Positions 1 to 8,664 of a stretch of 64,000 nt of DNA are shown here, one piece after another; positions within the stretch are counted from its first letter, which is position 1; the number at the start of each line of letters is the position of its first letter. The DNA is from RGIG3102 sp964369975 (GTDB taxonomy: Bacteria; Bacillota; Clostridia; Oscillospirales; Ruminococcaceae). The stretch covers positions 1 through 64,000 of the forward strand of contig CAYJFZ010000009.1 in assembly GCA_964369975.1 (NCBI GenBank), in the 5' to 3' direction. The notes beneath the pieces were generated by a model. That model was not told the DNA's origin and made no database searches. It saw only the letters and a program-made list of their open reading frames with translations. The position numbers were made by a program, and so were the translations under genes.

Positions 1-2
1 TA

Positions 3-65
3 GAGCAAAATATACCCATTTTACAGCTTAAAGTCAAGAGTGGGAGTAATACTCACAGGCTTTAA
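3..65 (+). CDS. possible 3' end of an upstream gene
   Basis: An open frame runs in from the window edge and stops 18 bp before a good rho-independent terminator, so it may be the last 20 codons of a plus-strand gene. The visible peptide is too short to assign to a family. Another frame stops at 73-75 but contains a stop at the very first codon. This is weak evidence, resting mainly on the terminator position. Confidence 0.3.
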   Translation, partial: EQNIPILQLKVKSGSNTHRL

Positions 66-83
66 AATTAGATAAAAATACAG

Positions 84-110
84 AAAACAGGGCTTTATAG
101 CCCTGTTTTT
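84..110 (+). terminator. intrinsic terminator
   Basis: Perfect 11-bp inverted repeat (AAAACAGGGCT / AGCCCTGTTTT) with a 4-nt loop, continuing into a T run. It ends the transcript entering from the left edge. Confidence 0.85.
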
Positions 111-501
111 ATTGGTTTTATATAATACATTACAAATTACTTTAAAAATAAACAAAAAGTCTACATATACTAAAGTTTGCCATACATCGCATTATACATA
201 AAGTTTTTTTTACATAGCTAAGTTTTGTTCTTTTTAGTAGCTAAGTGTATGGTATAGAAAACTATAAACTCATCTTTTTACTTTTTAAAATATTAAATAT
301 ATTATTGATAAGCTATTAAATTTGTAATTGAAGTTTCAGCCTGTTTTTTTATAAGTAAAACAGATAACACCAATGGTTTAAAGTATTTATTTAAAAATAC
401 TTTTTTATTTAAATATTTAAGTTTTTTATTGTTTTTATTATCAAAATCTATATTAGCCCTGTGTTGACTTAAGTGGTAATAAGCGCTTTTTCTTGTTCGT
501 T
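111..501. other. AT-rich intergenic region
   Basis: About 390 bp without a supported gene, between a plus-strand terminator and the 3' end of a minus-strand gene. It is very AT-rich with many T runs. A short direct repeat, TAGCTAAGT, occurs near 215 and 237. I see no RNA gene or good small open frame. Confidence 0.5.
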
Positions 502-2016
502 TTAAAAAGTAGCTTTATTTTTAATTGCACCTATAGTATAAGCGATATTTATTATCCAGACAAGGCCTGTAAATACTATTGAAGGGATTCCGTATCTTTC
601 AATATTTTGAGCCGTGATGGCTAAAAATAGGATATATGGGAATATATTTAAAGATAAAAGGATGTTTAATGTGCACCATGTTTTATTTATAAATGCATAT
701 TTTTTACTTAGCAATAGTAGTGAAATGGAAATCAAAAATATCAAAAATGAGAAATAAGCAGCTGTACTATGAAAGAAAATAGATAAATTAGAATATTTTG
801 TATTAAATAATAAATTTGAAACTAAGCCTGTGCTAACTGATTGGTTTGCAAATCTCTCTTTGCTTAACTGTGTTCCAGCATCATCTGGATAGGAGTAGCT
901 GTCTAATGATAGACTTTTAAAATATTTTATCCAAGCACCGGATTCATATAAATAATCAAAATGTAGAGTCTGGCTTGCATATGTATATTTTCTACTTACT
1001 CCCTCAACCCCACAATGAACTACCCCTGAAACGATGCCATAATTTGCTTTATAACTTTCTATTACTCTAAAAGGTGAATTATAAAAACAAGTCGCTACAT
1101 ACTTTACGCTATCTAATATGCCAGGATTAAAAGTATAAGTAAAAGAATCAATTTCGGATAAATTATTATCATTGACAATGATTTTCATTTCTTCACCGTA
1201 AACAAACTCATCCTGAGGTACAAAATATCTTAATCCATCAATTAAAAAACTACTTGCAAAAGAGTTTACAGAATCTCCCTCAATATTTTCGCCTTCTGTG
1301 ATTTCACTATAAATACCTATATATGTAAGCAGTGAAACAAGCATTAAAAATATAAGCGCTATTTCTTTTGAAATTACTTTAATATTAAGCTTGTCCTTTA
1401 AATCCATGATTTTATAAGAAAAATAAATTAGTAAAATTATTGGGAAAAACATCTGCTTAATTGCGTAAGCAATTAATAACGATATTACTGAAAATAAGAA
1501 TAATGCTACTTCTTTAATTATTATTTTTTTACGCTCTAAAGGTTTATATTTATAAAATAGCAGCATTATCGCAATATATAATGAAGCAAATGTGATTATA
1601 AAAAATTCTGTTAAAATTGTATGAGAGTACGATAGAATTACAACATTTAAAAATAATACTATTGTTGGTATTAATAAAGTCAAAGCTCTTCCTATTAATT
1701 TATGAATATCTAAAAGGTATAATATTGACATAATTGAAATTACAAAAGTGGCATACAATAAAAACATACCCAGAGTTAGCCCGTAAATAGTATAACTAAA
1801 TAGCTTGCCAAATATCATTATAATAAATGGAACTATAGGCCCTCTAACTGATGAATAATAATTAGAATCTTTGGCAAAAAATTCTGCGTTATTAAGATAA
1901 ATTGTTGAGTCTTGTGTGAAAAGAAGGGGCATAGAGAAAAATACGAGTATAAAAATAATTATAGCTAATACTTCGTACCATTTGATATTAATATTTATTG
2001 ATAATATTTTTTTCAT
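502..2016 (-). CDS. GT-C type membrane glycosyltransferase-like protein
   Basis: 504-residue polytopic membrane protein with roughly ten or more hydrophobic segments. After the first segment (residues 16-32) comes a loop with an Asp (QDSTIYLNNAEFFA) and then RGPIVPF. This is the arrangement of the GT-C/ArnT-like superfamily, where an Asp in the first extracytoplasmic loop is catalytic and lipid-linked sugars are donors. A second typical element is the HTILTEFFII segment near residue 131. A large loop of about 150 residues sits in the middle (roughly 240-390). The start has a CAGGAG ribosome site. It lies downstream of mutS2 beyond a terminator and stands alone. Substrate cannot be deduced; an unrelated polytopic protein is the alternative. 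Confidence 0.6.
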   Translation of the reverse strand: MKKILSININIKWYEVLAIIIFILVFFSMPLLFTQDSTIYLNNAEFFAKDSNYYSSVRGPIVPFIIMIFGKLFSYTIYGLTLGMFLLYATFVISIMSILYLLDIHKLIGRALTLLIPTIVLFLNVVILSYSHTILTEFFIITFASLYIAIMLLFYKYKPLERKKIIIKEVALFLFSVISLLIAYAIKQMFFPIILLIYFSYKIMDLKDKLNIKVISKEIALIFLMLVSLLTYIGIYSEITEGENIEGDSVNSFASSFLIDGLRYFVPQDEFVYGEEMKIIVNDNNLSEIDSFTYTFNPGILDSVKYVATCFYNSPFRVIESYKANYGIVSGVVHCGVEGVSRKYTYASQTLHFDYLYESGAWIKYFKSLSLDSYSYPDDAGTQLSKERFANQSVSTGLVSNLLFNTKYSNLSIFFHSTAAYFSFLIFLISISLLLLSKKYAFINKTWCTLNILLSLNIFPYILFLAITAQNIERYGIPSIVFTGLVWIINIAYTIGAIKNKATF

Positions 2017-2121
2017 TTTATATAAAACTCCTGATCTAAAGCATATAAAGCAATTCTATTAATTGTAACATAGTAATAACTATATTTCAAGGCTAAGGCA
2101 AGTATATAAGAAGTCTATAAA

Positions 2122-2152
2122 AAAATAGAGCATTAAGAAAAAGCTCTATTTT
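2122..2152 (-). terminator. intrinsic terminator of mutS2
   Basis: Ten-bp inverted repeat AAAATAGAGC / GCTCTATTTT. Read on the minus strand it is followed by seven T residues. It lies 87 bp after the mutS2 stop codon. Confidence 0.75.
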
Positions 2153-2238
2153 AAGTGCATATAAAAAAATTTCATTTTCAAAATAAGTGACTTTAAGTTA
2201 CAATATTAAGTCCTACATATTTAGTAAGAGAATCAGCC

Positions 2239-4164
2239 TTATTTCGTAAATTCATCATAGGTGATAATCAAATCGGGGTTATGTCCCTTTGTCATTTTGT
2301 GGCGGGCTCTTCGGTTATCGGCAGTATCAAAAACAATTGAAAAATCATAGTTTTCTGGATAAAGCTCGCTTGCGCTTACTAAGAGCTTTATTTTACTGTG
2401 ATTAATTTTTAACTTTTGCTTTTTAACTTGGATAACTAAATCGCCCATTTCATCAGCAGGTTTATAAACTATACCAACGCTGTTATCACTTAACACACTA
2501 ACGCTATCACCGATATTATATAAATTTTTAATCGCATTTACTTTTGTAGGAATATCTCGTACTATCTTACTTTGCTTTTTTTGATACTGCATGTTGTCTG
2601 TTTCTTGATTTTGAAATCTCTGTGTTTGTACTTCTTTTTTATCAAAATAAGCCTCTTTACGAGCTCTATGAAGTAGATGCTTTGGAAGACCTAATCTTTC
2701 AGCTATCGATAAAGCGCAACTTTCGCCAGCTTGACCAATTACAAGCTTATAAAGGGGCTTTAAGTTTTCTTTATCAAACTCCATCCTTGCGTTGATTAAG
2801 CCCTTAGTATTTTTTGCATAGTCTTTTATTTCAGGATAATGAGTTGTCGCTAAAAATAAACAGCCTATCTTTTTAAGTTCTTCTAATATAGCAACAGCTA
2901 TGCCCATACCCTCAGCAGGGTCTGTGCCAGAGCCCAGCTCATCTAATAAGATTAGACTTTCGTGTGAAGCTTCTTTTAATATAGCGACAATATTAGTGAT
3001 ATGAGCTGAGAAGGTAGATAAATTTTCTGATATACTTTGTCCATCTCCTATATCGCATAGGATGTTTGCATTCATAGTAAGTGTGCTTCCTTGTTGCGCA
3101 GGTACGTGAAGGCCACATTGAGCCATTAAAGATAAAAGGCCTACTGTTTTTAAACAAACAGTTTTACCGCCTGTGTTTGGTCCTGTTACGACTATTCCGC
3201 TATAATCTTTACCTAAAACAAAGTCTAAAGGTATGCATTCATCTTTATTTATTAAAGGATGCCTGCCTTTTATAATCTTGATTATTCTATCTGTGTTAAT
3301 AGGCACTTCGTTTGCAGAAAGTTTTAAAGAGTATTTAGCTTTTGCAAAAATAAAATCAAGTGTTTGCATATAGCTGATATTTGTTTTTAATGAGGAGATA
3401 TTTTCATCCACAAAGGCAGATAAAGTGTATAATATTTTGCGAACTTCATTATCTTCTTCTATTAATAAGTATTCGATTTCGCTTTGGATTTTGCCAATAC
3501 TGGAGGGCTCAATAAAAACAGTCCCGCCTGTATTTGATATATCGACTACACTGCCCACAACTTGATTTCGGTATTCTTTTTTTACAGGAAGGGCATATTT
3601 TCCATTGCGAACTACTATATTACTATCAGATAAAAAAGCCTTTTTACTTTTTAATACTGCATCTAATTTTACTTTTATAGAAGACTGTGTATTATCTATT
3701 TTTCTTCTAATATCTTTAAGAGTACTTGAAGCAGAGCTGTCAACCTTGTCATTAACTATTGAAGAATCTATTAGTTTTTCAAGGTCTTCTAAATCAATAA
3801 AAGACATACCATAATAAGCAAGGCTAACTTCAAGGATCTCTGCTTTTTTTAGAAAATTTGTCATTCTTTTAGTTGAGTGAATAAATCTTGCTACAGAAGA
3901 TAATTCACTACTGCTAAGCATAGCTCCTTTTTCTACAAGAGTAATAATTTTATCAAGCTCTATCATAGAAGCAAGCGGTGGGCTACCAATATAATCTATG
4001 ATTTTTTTAGCTTCTGATGTATCCCTTAAATGTTTTTTGCATTCTTTTTCGTTTAGAAATGGCTTAAGGTTTAGTATTCTATCTTTTGCGTTTTCAGATA
4101 AGGCGAATTCGCTTAAGTTTTCTAAAATAGTATTAAATTCTAATGTTTTATATGTGTTTAGCAT
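2239..4164 (-). CDS. mutS2: MutS2-family ATPase lacking the Smr domain
   Basis: 641-residue MutS2-type protein. Order: N-terminal MutS core (helical lever domain), ATPase with Walker A GPNTGGKT near residue 330, the STFSAHI signature, Walker B/D-loop LLDELGSGTDPAEG near 405, then a coiled region and a KOW-like segment near 560-600. Canonical MutS2 (about 780 residues) ends in a Smr nuclease domain. Here the chain stops about 35 residues after the KOW-like part and no Smr motif follows in any frame before the terminator. MutS2 proteins act in recombination control and ribosome rescue rather than mismatch repair. Start at 4164 was chosen for its AGAAGGAT ribosome site; the longer open frame would begin inside a terminator hairpin. 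Confidence 0.88.
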   Translation of the reverse strand: MLNTYKTLEFNTILENLSEFALSENAKDRILNLKPFLNEKECKKHLRDTSEAKKIIDYIGSPPLASMIELDKIITLVEKGAMLSSSELSSVARFIHSTKRMTNFLKKAEILEVSLAYYGMSFIDLEDLEKLIDSSIVNDKVDSSASSTLKDIRRKIDNTQSSIKVKLDAVLKSKKAFLSDSNIVVRNGKYALPVKKEYRNQVVGSVVDISNTGGTVFIEPSSIGKIQSEIEYLLIEEDNEVRKILYTLSAFVDENISSLKTNISYMQTLDFIFAKAKYSLKLSANEVPINTDRIIKIIKGRHPLINKDECIPLDFVLGKDYSGIVVTGPNTGGKTVCLKTVGLLSLMAQCGLHVPAQQGSTLTMNANILCDIGDGQSISENLSTFSAHITNIVAILKEASHESLILLDELGSGTDPAEGMGIAVAILEELKKIGCLFLATTHYPEIKDYAKNTKGLINARMEFDKENLKPLYKLVIGQAGESCALSIAERLGLPKHLLHRARKEAYFDKKEVQTQRFQNQETDNMQYQKKQSKIVRDIPTKVNAIKNLYNIGDSVSVLSDNSVGIVYKPADEMGDLVIQVKKQKLKINHSKIKLLVSASELYPENYDFSIVFDTADNRRARHKMTKGHNPDLIITYDEFTK

Positions 4165-4203
4165 GAGTTTATCCTTCTTAATTAAATAATGATTTAGGAC
4201 AAC

Positions 4204-4231
4204 AAAAAAGTGTATAGCACACCTATACACT
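4204..4231 (-). terminator. terminator-like hairpin in the mutS2 leader
   Basis: Perfect 9-bp inverted repeat AGTGTATAG / CTATACACT with a 5-nt loop. On the minus strand it is followed by TTTTTT. It lies about 45 nt before the mutS2 start codon, downstream of the mutS2 promoter, so it would either end a small RNA or attenuate mutS2. Confidence 0.75.
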
Positions 4232-4429
4232 AAAGAATAGCCTTTGCAAACAAAAGCACTTTATATTTATAAGTGTTATTATATTAGATGTAGCCCAAAA
4301 AAATGTATGAGTAATAAACGGAGTAAGTCCGCTTATATTTTTAAAACAAATTTTGAATACTTTGATTTTAACAAAAAAATCAAATTACGCTACATTTAAC
4401 AAAAAAACACTCCTTTAACAAATTAATAT
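4204..4429 (-). ncRNA. candidate structured leader RNA or small RNA
   Basis: About 225 nt between a strong minus-strand promoter and a terminator hairpin. The transcript contains nested complementary segments AGUGUU/AACACU outside AUGUAGC/GCUACAU, and inside them two local stems, UUGAUUUU/AAAAUCAA and AAGCGGA/UCCGUUU. The AACACU arm can also pair with a downstream AAGUGC segment, which would give alternative folds. I do not recognise a known riboswitch, T-box or 6S consensus. It is either a cis-acting mutS2 leader or a free small RNA. Confidence 0.4.
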
Positions 4430-4435
4430 GATTAC

Positions 4436-4464
4436 AGTATATCACATTAAATTTTATTGTCAAT
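4436..4464 (-). promoter_or_regulatory. sigma-A promoter for the mutS2 leader
   Basis: On the minus strand: TTGACA (4459-4464), 17-bp spacer, TATACT (4436-4441). This is close to consensus and places the transcript start near 4429, about 265 nt before the mutS2 start codon. Confidence 0.8.
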
Positions 4465-4589
4465 AATGATAGTATAAAAATAATATAACAAAAAAATTAC
4501 TATATTACCTTAATGTAGCTATATTTTCAAGGAGCTTTTTTATTTAGCTTATAGTGTTTATTATGTTTTAAAAGACTATAGGTATAACC

Positions 4590-4618
4590 TTGACATTAAA
4601 ATTGTTTTATGATACTAT
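4590..4618 (+). promoter_or_regulatory. sigma-A promoter for the MATE gene
   Basis: TTGACA (4590-4595), 17-bp spacer, TACTAT (4613-4618). Short inverted arms AACCTT and AAGGTT flank the promoter, and ACTATAG occurs directly repeated at 4575-4581 and 4614-4620, so an operator is possible. Confidence 0.7.
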
Positions 4619-4645
4619 AGTTAAGGTTTTAAAACTGTATCAGAC

Positions 4646-4684
4646 AATATGTTGTATACTTTGGGTATACAGCATATTTTTTTT
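4646..4684 (+). terminator. attenuator-like hairpin before the MATE gene
   Basis: Thirteen-bp stem (4646-4658 with 4666-4678, one G-U pair) followed by a T tract. It has the form of an intrinsic terminator but sits inside the short leader, ending 16 nt before the start codon and only about 20 nt after the predicted transcript start. Confidence 0.65.
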
Positions 4685-4699
4685 AGGAAAGAGGATATA

Positions 4700-6070
4700 A
4701 TGAGCAAAAACATAAATTTAACGCAAGGCAATCCGGCAAAGGCCTTATTAAACTTTGCTATTCCAATATTAATGGGTATGGTATTGCAGCAACTTTACTC
4801 TACTATTGACTCTGTTATAGTAGGTAATTATGAGGGAACTCACGCCTTAGGTGCAGTAGGCACTACTTTTCCAATAACCTTTATGCTTGTAGCGGTAGCC
4901 TCAGGTCTTGCTAATGCTTCAGCTGTAATAGTAGGCAAATCTTTTGGTGCTAATGAGTATCATAAGATAAATAGAATAATAAGGATTTCTTTAAAATATA
5001 CTATTTATTTAGGTATAGTTTGTGGGGTTGTTTTATATGTAGCATCTCCTTTTCTTTTAAATTTAATTCAAGCCTCTGATGCTATATACGACAACGCTTT
5101 AATTTATCTAAAAGTTTATAGTGTAGGTCTTGTATTCGCTTTTTGTTATAACATTATGGCAGGTATATTTAGAGCTTTAGGCGATAGTAAAACACCACTT
5201 ATATTTTTAGGTGTGGCTTGTATAATAAATATTGTTTTAGATATTTATTTTGTAGCAATACTTCAATTGGGTGTTTTTGGTGTGGCAGTAGCTACTGCTA
5301 TTGCGCAGGGTGTTTCTTTTATACTACAGCTAATTATGCTCACTTCAAGAATGAAAGTATTTAAACCTTATGAAGAAAGCGCAGAATTTGAAGATAACTA
5401 TTCTAAGACAGTAACAAAAGAACTCGTTGAAGTAGCTATACCGAGTATGTTAAGCTCTGTAACTATCGGTGTTACTATTTTCATCTCTCAAGCCCTTGTA
5501 AATATTTTTGGGCCTGACGCTTCGGGTGCTTTTGCAATAGTTAATAAAATTGAAAACTTTGCAATGATGCCAATGATAAATATAAGTATAGCGATGACAG
5601 CATTTTCAGCTCAAAATATGGGAGCAGGAAAGCCTGAAAGAGTAAAAGAAGGCTTTAGATTTTCTTTAAAATTCTGTAGCATTGTCGCTGTTATAGTGGG
5701 TGTTTTAGTATTTTTAATGCCAGAAGTATTAATTGGCATTTTCGTAAGCGATGCTAATGAAAACACAATAAATATAGGTATTTCTTACTTAAGATTTATG
5801 ATGCTAAGTATGGTTGGTATGGCAGTTTTATTCCCTATTGAAGGCTTATTAAAGGGTAGTGGTGATGTTAAGATAACAGCTGTAACTTCTATTAGTGGCA
5901 CTATTATGAAAATAGTAGTGAGTGTGTTATTGATATATGTATTCCCAATAGGCATTACTGGCATATGGATAGGGGGCTGCTTTTCTTGGATGACTCAAGC
6001 AGGCCTTCTATGGCTTAGATATAAAACAGATAAATGGCAACATGCCTTTTTAAAATTGAATAAGAACTAA
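4700..6070 (+). CDS. MATE-family multidrug/Na+ antiporter
   Basis: 456-residue membrane protein with about twelve hydrophobic segments in two homologous halves, typical of MATE exporters. These couple ion entry to export of cationic drugs or metabolites. Recognisable features: the N-terminal NPAKALLNFAIPILMG helix, QQLYSTIDSVIVG, and the second-half helix beginning EVAIPSMLSSV. The start at 4700 follows GAAAGAGG; an upstream in-frame ATG lies within the leader hairpin and has no ribosome site. It is a single-gene unit with its own promoter and terminator. Expression is probably regulated through the leader hairpin or the inverted repeat at the promoter. The substrate is unknown. Confidence 0.88.
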   Translation: MSKNINLTQGNPAKALLNFAIPILMGMVLQQLYSTIDSVIVGNYEGTHALGAVGTTFPITFMLVAVASGLANASAVIVGKSFGANEYHKINRIIRISLKYTIYLGIVCGVVLYVASPFLLNLIQASDAIYDNALIYLKVYSVGLVFAFCYNIMAGIFRALGDSKTPLIFLGVACIINIVLDIYFVAILQLGVFGVAVATAIAQGVSFILQLIMLTSRMKVFKPYEESAEFEDNYSKTVTKELVEVAIPSMLSSVTIGVTIFISQALVNIFGPDASGAFAIVNKIENFAMMPMINISIAMTAFSAQNMGAGKPERVKEGFRFSLKFCSIVAVIVGVLVFLMPEVLIGIFVSDANENTINIGISYLRFMMLSMVGMAVLFPIEGLLKGSGDVKITAVTSISGTIMKIVVSVLLIYVFPIGITGIWIGGCFSWMTQAGLLWLRYKTDKWQHAFLKLNKN

Positions 6071-6072
6071 AT

Positions 6073-6099
6073 AAAAAGCTGTCTGTTTGACAGCTTTTT
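6073..6099 (+). terminator. bidirectional intrinsic terminator
   Basis: Eleven-bp perfect stem AAAAAGCTGTC / GACAGCTTTTT with a 5-nt loop, between the convergent MATE and msrAB genes. Confidence 0.85.
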
Positions 6100-6121
6100 A
6101 TTTATATAATGCTAAAATATA

Positions 6122-7231
6122 CTAACCAATATCAATTTTTACTAAATGTTGTAAATGCCCATAGCCCTCTTTTGGCATATCCTCATAAGAGATAAACTTT
6201 AAAGCAGCGCCATTTATACAATATCTTAAACCACCATCTTCAACAGGCCCGTCTTCAAAAACATGACCTAAATGTGAATCGCCAACTCTACTTTTAACCT
6301 CGACTCTTTGCATAAAAAAGCTATCATCACCTTCTTCTACTATAACTTCATCTACAATAGGCCTTGTAAAACTTGGCCAACCGCAGCCAGAATCAAATTT
6401 ATCGTTTGATAAAAATAATGGCTCACCTGTGACTATGTCAACATAAATACCGGCTTCTTTATTATCATTTAATTCACTTGTGAATGCTCTTTCAGTAGCT
6501 GCATTTTGCGTCACTTCGTATTGAATAGAAGATAAAAACTTTCTTATTTCCTCATCAGTAGGAATGGAATAGTCATCAGGATTTATTATAATTTCATCAG
6601 TGGCTTCATCAAGATTTATATGGCAGTAGCCGTTAGGGTTTTTCTTAAGGTAGTCTTGATGGTATTCTTCGGCTAAATAAAAATTACTAAGTGGAAGAAT
6701 TTGAACGACTATTTTTTCTTCATACTCTAACTGTAAGCCTTCTATTACTTTATCAATAACTAATTTATCATCTTCGCTGGTATAATAAACTCCAGAGCGG
6801 TACTGGCTGCCAACATCGTTTCCTTGTTTGTTTAAACTTGTAGGGTCAACTACTTTAAAAAATTTTATTAATAGCTCCTCTAAAGAAACGATTTTTGAGT
6901 CATATACTACTTTAACAGTTTCAGCATGTCCTGTATCTCTATAAATAACATCTTCATAACTTGGATTTTCTGTATTGCCGTTAGCATAGCCTGAAATAGA
7001 ATCATAAACGCCTTCTATCCTTGACATATATTCCTCAACGCCCCAAAAACAGCCGCCTGCAAGATAAATCGTGCTTAAGTTTTTTTCTTTAATTAATTCG
7101 TCTATATCGTTGGTTGTATTAATTGTATTTAATGGCATTTCTTTCACCTCTTTATATTTTTCTATCGCTAATGGTATAGCAAAAACTGCTACAACAATCA
7201 AAATTTTTGCCAATGTTTTTTTATCTATCAT
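6122..7231 (-). CDS. msrAB: membrane-anchored MsrA-MsrB fusion, methionine sulfoxide reductase
   Basis: 369 residues. An N-terminal hydrophobic segment (about residues 8-23) suggests a membrane anchor with the enzyme outside the cytoplasm. MsrA domain: GGCFWG with catalytic Cys61, reducing methionine-S-sulfoxide. MsrB domain: SGCGWPSF (resolving Cys) and RYCIN with catalytic Cys338, reducing the R isomer. The two CxxC zinc motifs of many MsrB proteins are absent, as in the PilB-type fusions. The start at 7231 is set by AGGAGG; an upstream in-frame ATG at 7381 lacks a ribosome site. It repairs oxidised surface proteins and needs an external thiol reductant, which is not encoded nearby. Confidence 0.92.
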   Translation of the reverse strand: MIDKKTLAKILIVVAVFAIPLAIEKYKEVKEMPLNTINTTNDIDELIKEKNLSTIYLAGGCFWGVEEYMSRIEGVYDSISGYANGNTENPSYEDVIYRDTGHAETVKVVYDSKIVSLEELLIKFFKVVDPTSLNKQGNDVGSQYRSGVYYTSEDDKLVIDKVIEGLQLEYEEKIVVQILPLSNFYLAEEYHQDYLKKNPNGYCHINLDEATDEIIINPDDYSIPTDEEIRKFLSSIQYEVTQNAATERAFTSELNDNKEAGIYVDIVTGEPLFLSNDKFDSGCGWPSFTRPIVDEVIVEEGDDSFFMQRVEVKSRVGDSHLGHVFEDGPVEDGGLRYCINGAALKFISYEDMPKEGYGHLQHLVKIDIG

Positions 7232-7473
7232 AACCTGTCCTCCTAATAGATATGTATTAGTAGCTTTTATTTTATTATATTCTCTTTTAGTGAGAAAACC
7301 TTGAAAAAATATGCAGTTAATTATTAATAAATTATAACGAAAAATATATAAATGCAACAATAAAAATAATTTAATGAACACAAAGTAGATTTTAATAAAA
7401 AATTAAGTGGTTGTATAATACTTATGAATTAAACAAAAATAAAATAAATTCACATTTTTTTAAAAAAAAGTTA
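7232..7473. other. intergenic region between divergent genes
   Basis: AT-rich spacer between msrAB (minus) and the pyruvyltransferase (plus). It holds candidate TATAAT boxes on the minus strand without well-spaced -35 partners and a short dyad TTCTC / GAGAA near 7280. No gene is supported. Confidence 0.5.
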
Positions 7474-7502
7474 TTGTATATTCTTAAATGCAATGTTATA
7501 AT
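7474..7502 (+). promoter_or_regulatory. promoter of the pyruvyltransferase gene
   Basis: TTGTAT (7474-7479), 17-bp spacer, TATAAT (7497-7502). Confidence 0.65.
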
Positions 7503-7571
7503 TTTAACGAAATAAAAGCGAAAATCCTAAACTATGAAAAGGAAACTGATATATAATTCAGTATTAACGAT

Positions 7572-8624
7572 ATGAATAAACTATATAAAAACGCTGTTTT
7601 AACAAGAATATACAGAGCAGTCTTTTTAAGGATAAAAGATAGGATAAACCTATCAAAGCAATTTAAAAATAATTTAGAAAAAAAGCCTATTCAAAGAATT
7701 TATTTAATAGGTACGCCTTGTCATGGCAATTTAGGCGATCATGCGATAGTACAAGCGCAAAGAAAATTGATTTTAGACTACCATAAGGATAAAGAATTAA
7801 TTGAAATAAGTAGCGATGAATATAAGTATAACCCAAAGCTAATTAAAAAGTATATTAAGAAATCTGATATTATTGTTATTGATGGCGGAGGCAATATAGG
7901 CACACTCTGGCCAACTGAGAACGATAGGATGAGAAGAATAATTAAAGATTTTGAAGATAATAAAATCGTTGTATTTCCAAACACTTGCTTTTATTCAAAT
8001 GATAAAATTTTAAAAGAGGATATTAGCATTTATCAAAAAGCAAAAAAATTAACAGTTTTTTTAAGGGACGAAAAATCGTTTAATTTTTTCAAAGAAAATT
8101 TTGTAGGAGTAAAAACTTTATTCGCTCCTGACATTGTCTTATATTTAGAGGATATAAACCTATCTTTTAAAAGGCAAGGCGCTTTAGCAGTTTTTAGAAG
8201 TGATATAGAAGGTATATTATCAATAGAAGATAAAGAAAATATTATAAACGCTCTTAAAGAAAAAAATATTCAAGTAAAAAACACAGATACAGTTTTAGAT
8301 TTTCCTATTTTTAAAAACTCAAGGCAAAAACTCTTAAATGAAAAATTAGAAGACTGCGCTAAATCAAAACTTGTAATAACAGATAGATTGCATGGGATGA
8401 TTTTTGCAGCAATTACAAAAACTCCTTGTTTAGCAATTGATAATACAAGCAAAAAAGTATCAGGAGTATATGAATGGATAAAACATCTTGATTATATAAA
8501 AGTTTGCTTTACTGCAAGTGAAATAATAGATAATATTCAAAAGTTTTATGAAAAAGAAGACTGCGAATACAATAATGAAAATCTTAAAAAAGAATATGAG
8601 ATTTTAGCAAATGAGCTTAATTAA
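7572..8624 (+). CDS. polysaccharide pyruvyl transferase family protein
   Basis: 350 residues matching the EpsI/EpsO/YvfF-type pyruvyl transferase family. N-terminal motif GTPCHGNLGDHAIVQAQ, a central DGGGNIGTLWP, and the C-terminal TDRLHGMIFAAIT. The family moves pyruvate from phosphoenolpyruvate onto sugars of surface polysaccharides. No signal peptide, so it is cytoplasmic. The chosen ATG has no close ribosome site; AAAAGGAAACTG lies about 30 nt upstream, and a 13-codon open frame at 7534 ends in a TGA overlapping this ATG, so translation may be coupled. It stands alone, without an exopolysaccharide cluster, so its acceptor is unknown. Confidence 0.8.
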   Translation: MNKLYKNAVLTRIYRAVFLRIKDRINLSKQFKNNLEKKPIQRIYLIGTPCHGNLGDHAIVQAQRKLILDYHKDKELIEISSDEYKYNPKLIKKYIKKSDIIVIDGGGNIGTLWPTENDRMRRIIKDFEDNKIVVFPNTCFYSNDKILKEDISIYQKAKKLTVFLRDEKSFNFFKENFVGVKTLFAPDIVLYLEDINLSFKRQGALAVFRSDIEGILSIEDKENIINALKEKNIQVKNTDTVLDFPIFKNSRQKLLNEKLEDCAKSKLVITDRLHGMIFAAITKTPCLAIDNTSKKVSGVYEWIKHLDYIKVCFTASEIIDNIQKFYEKEDCEYNNENLKKEYEILANELN

Positions 8625-8633
8625 ATAAAATAA

Positions 8634-8664
8634 AAAAAGTACTCAAAGTCTTTGAGTACTTTTT
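8634..8664 (+). terminator. intrinsic terminator
   Basis: Long inverted repeat (AAAAAGTACTCAAAG with CTTTGAGTACTTTTT) just after the pyruvyltransferase stop. Confidence 0.85.

Noticed and set aside
4165..4230. N-terminal extension of MutS2 starting at 4230
   Set aside because: The extra codons would start inside the terminator hairpin and lack a ribosome site, whereas ATG 4164 has a good one.
7232..7381. Upstream ATG at 7381 as MsrAB start
   Set aside because: The added residues do not match the family and AGGAGG lies directly before the ATG at 7231.
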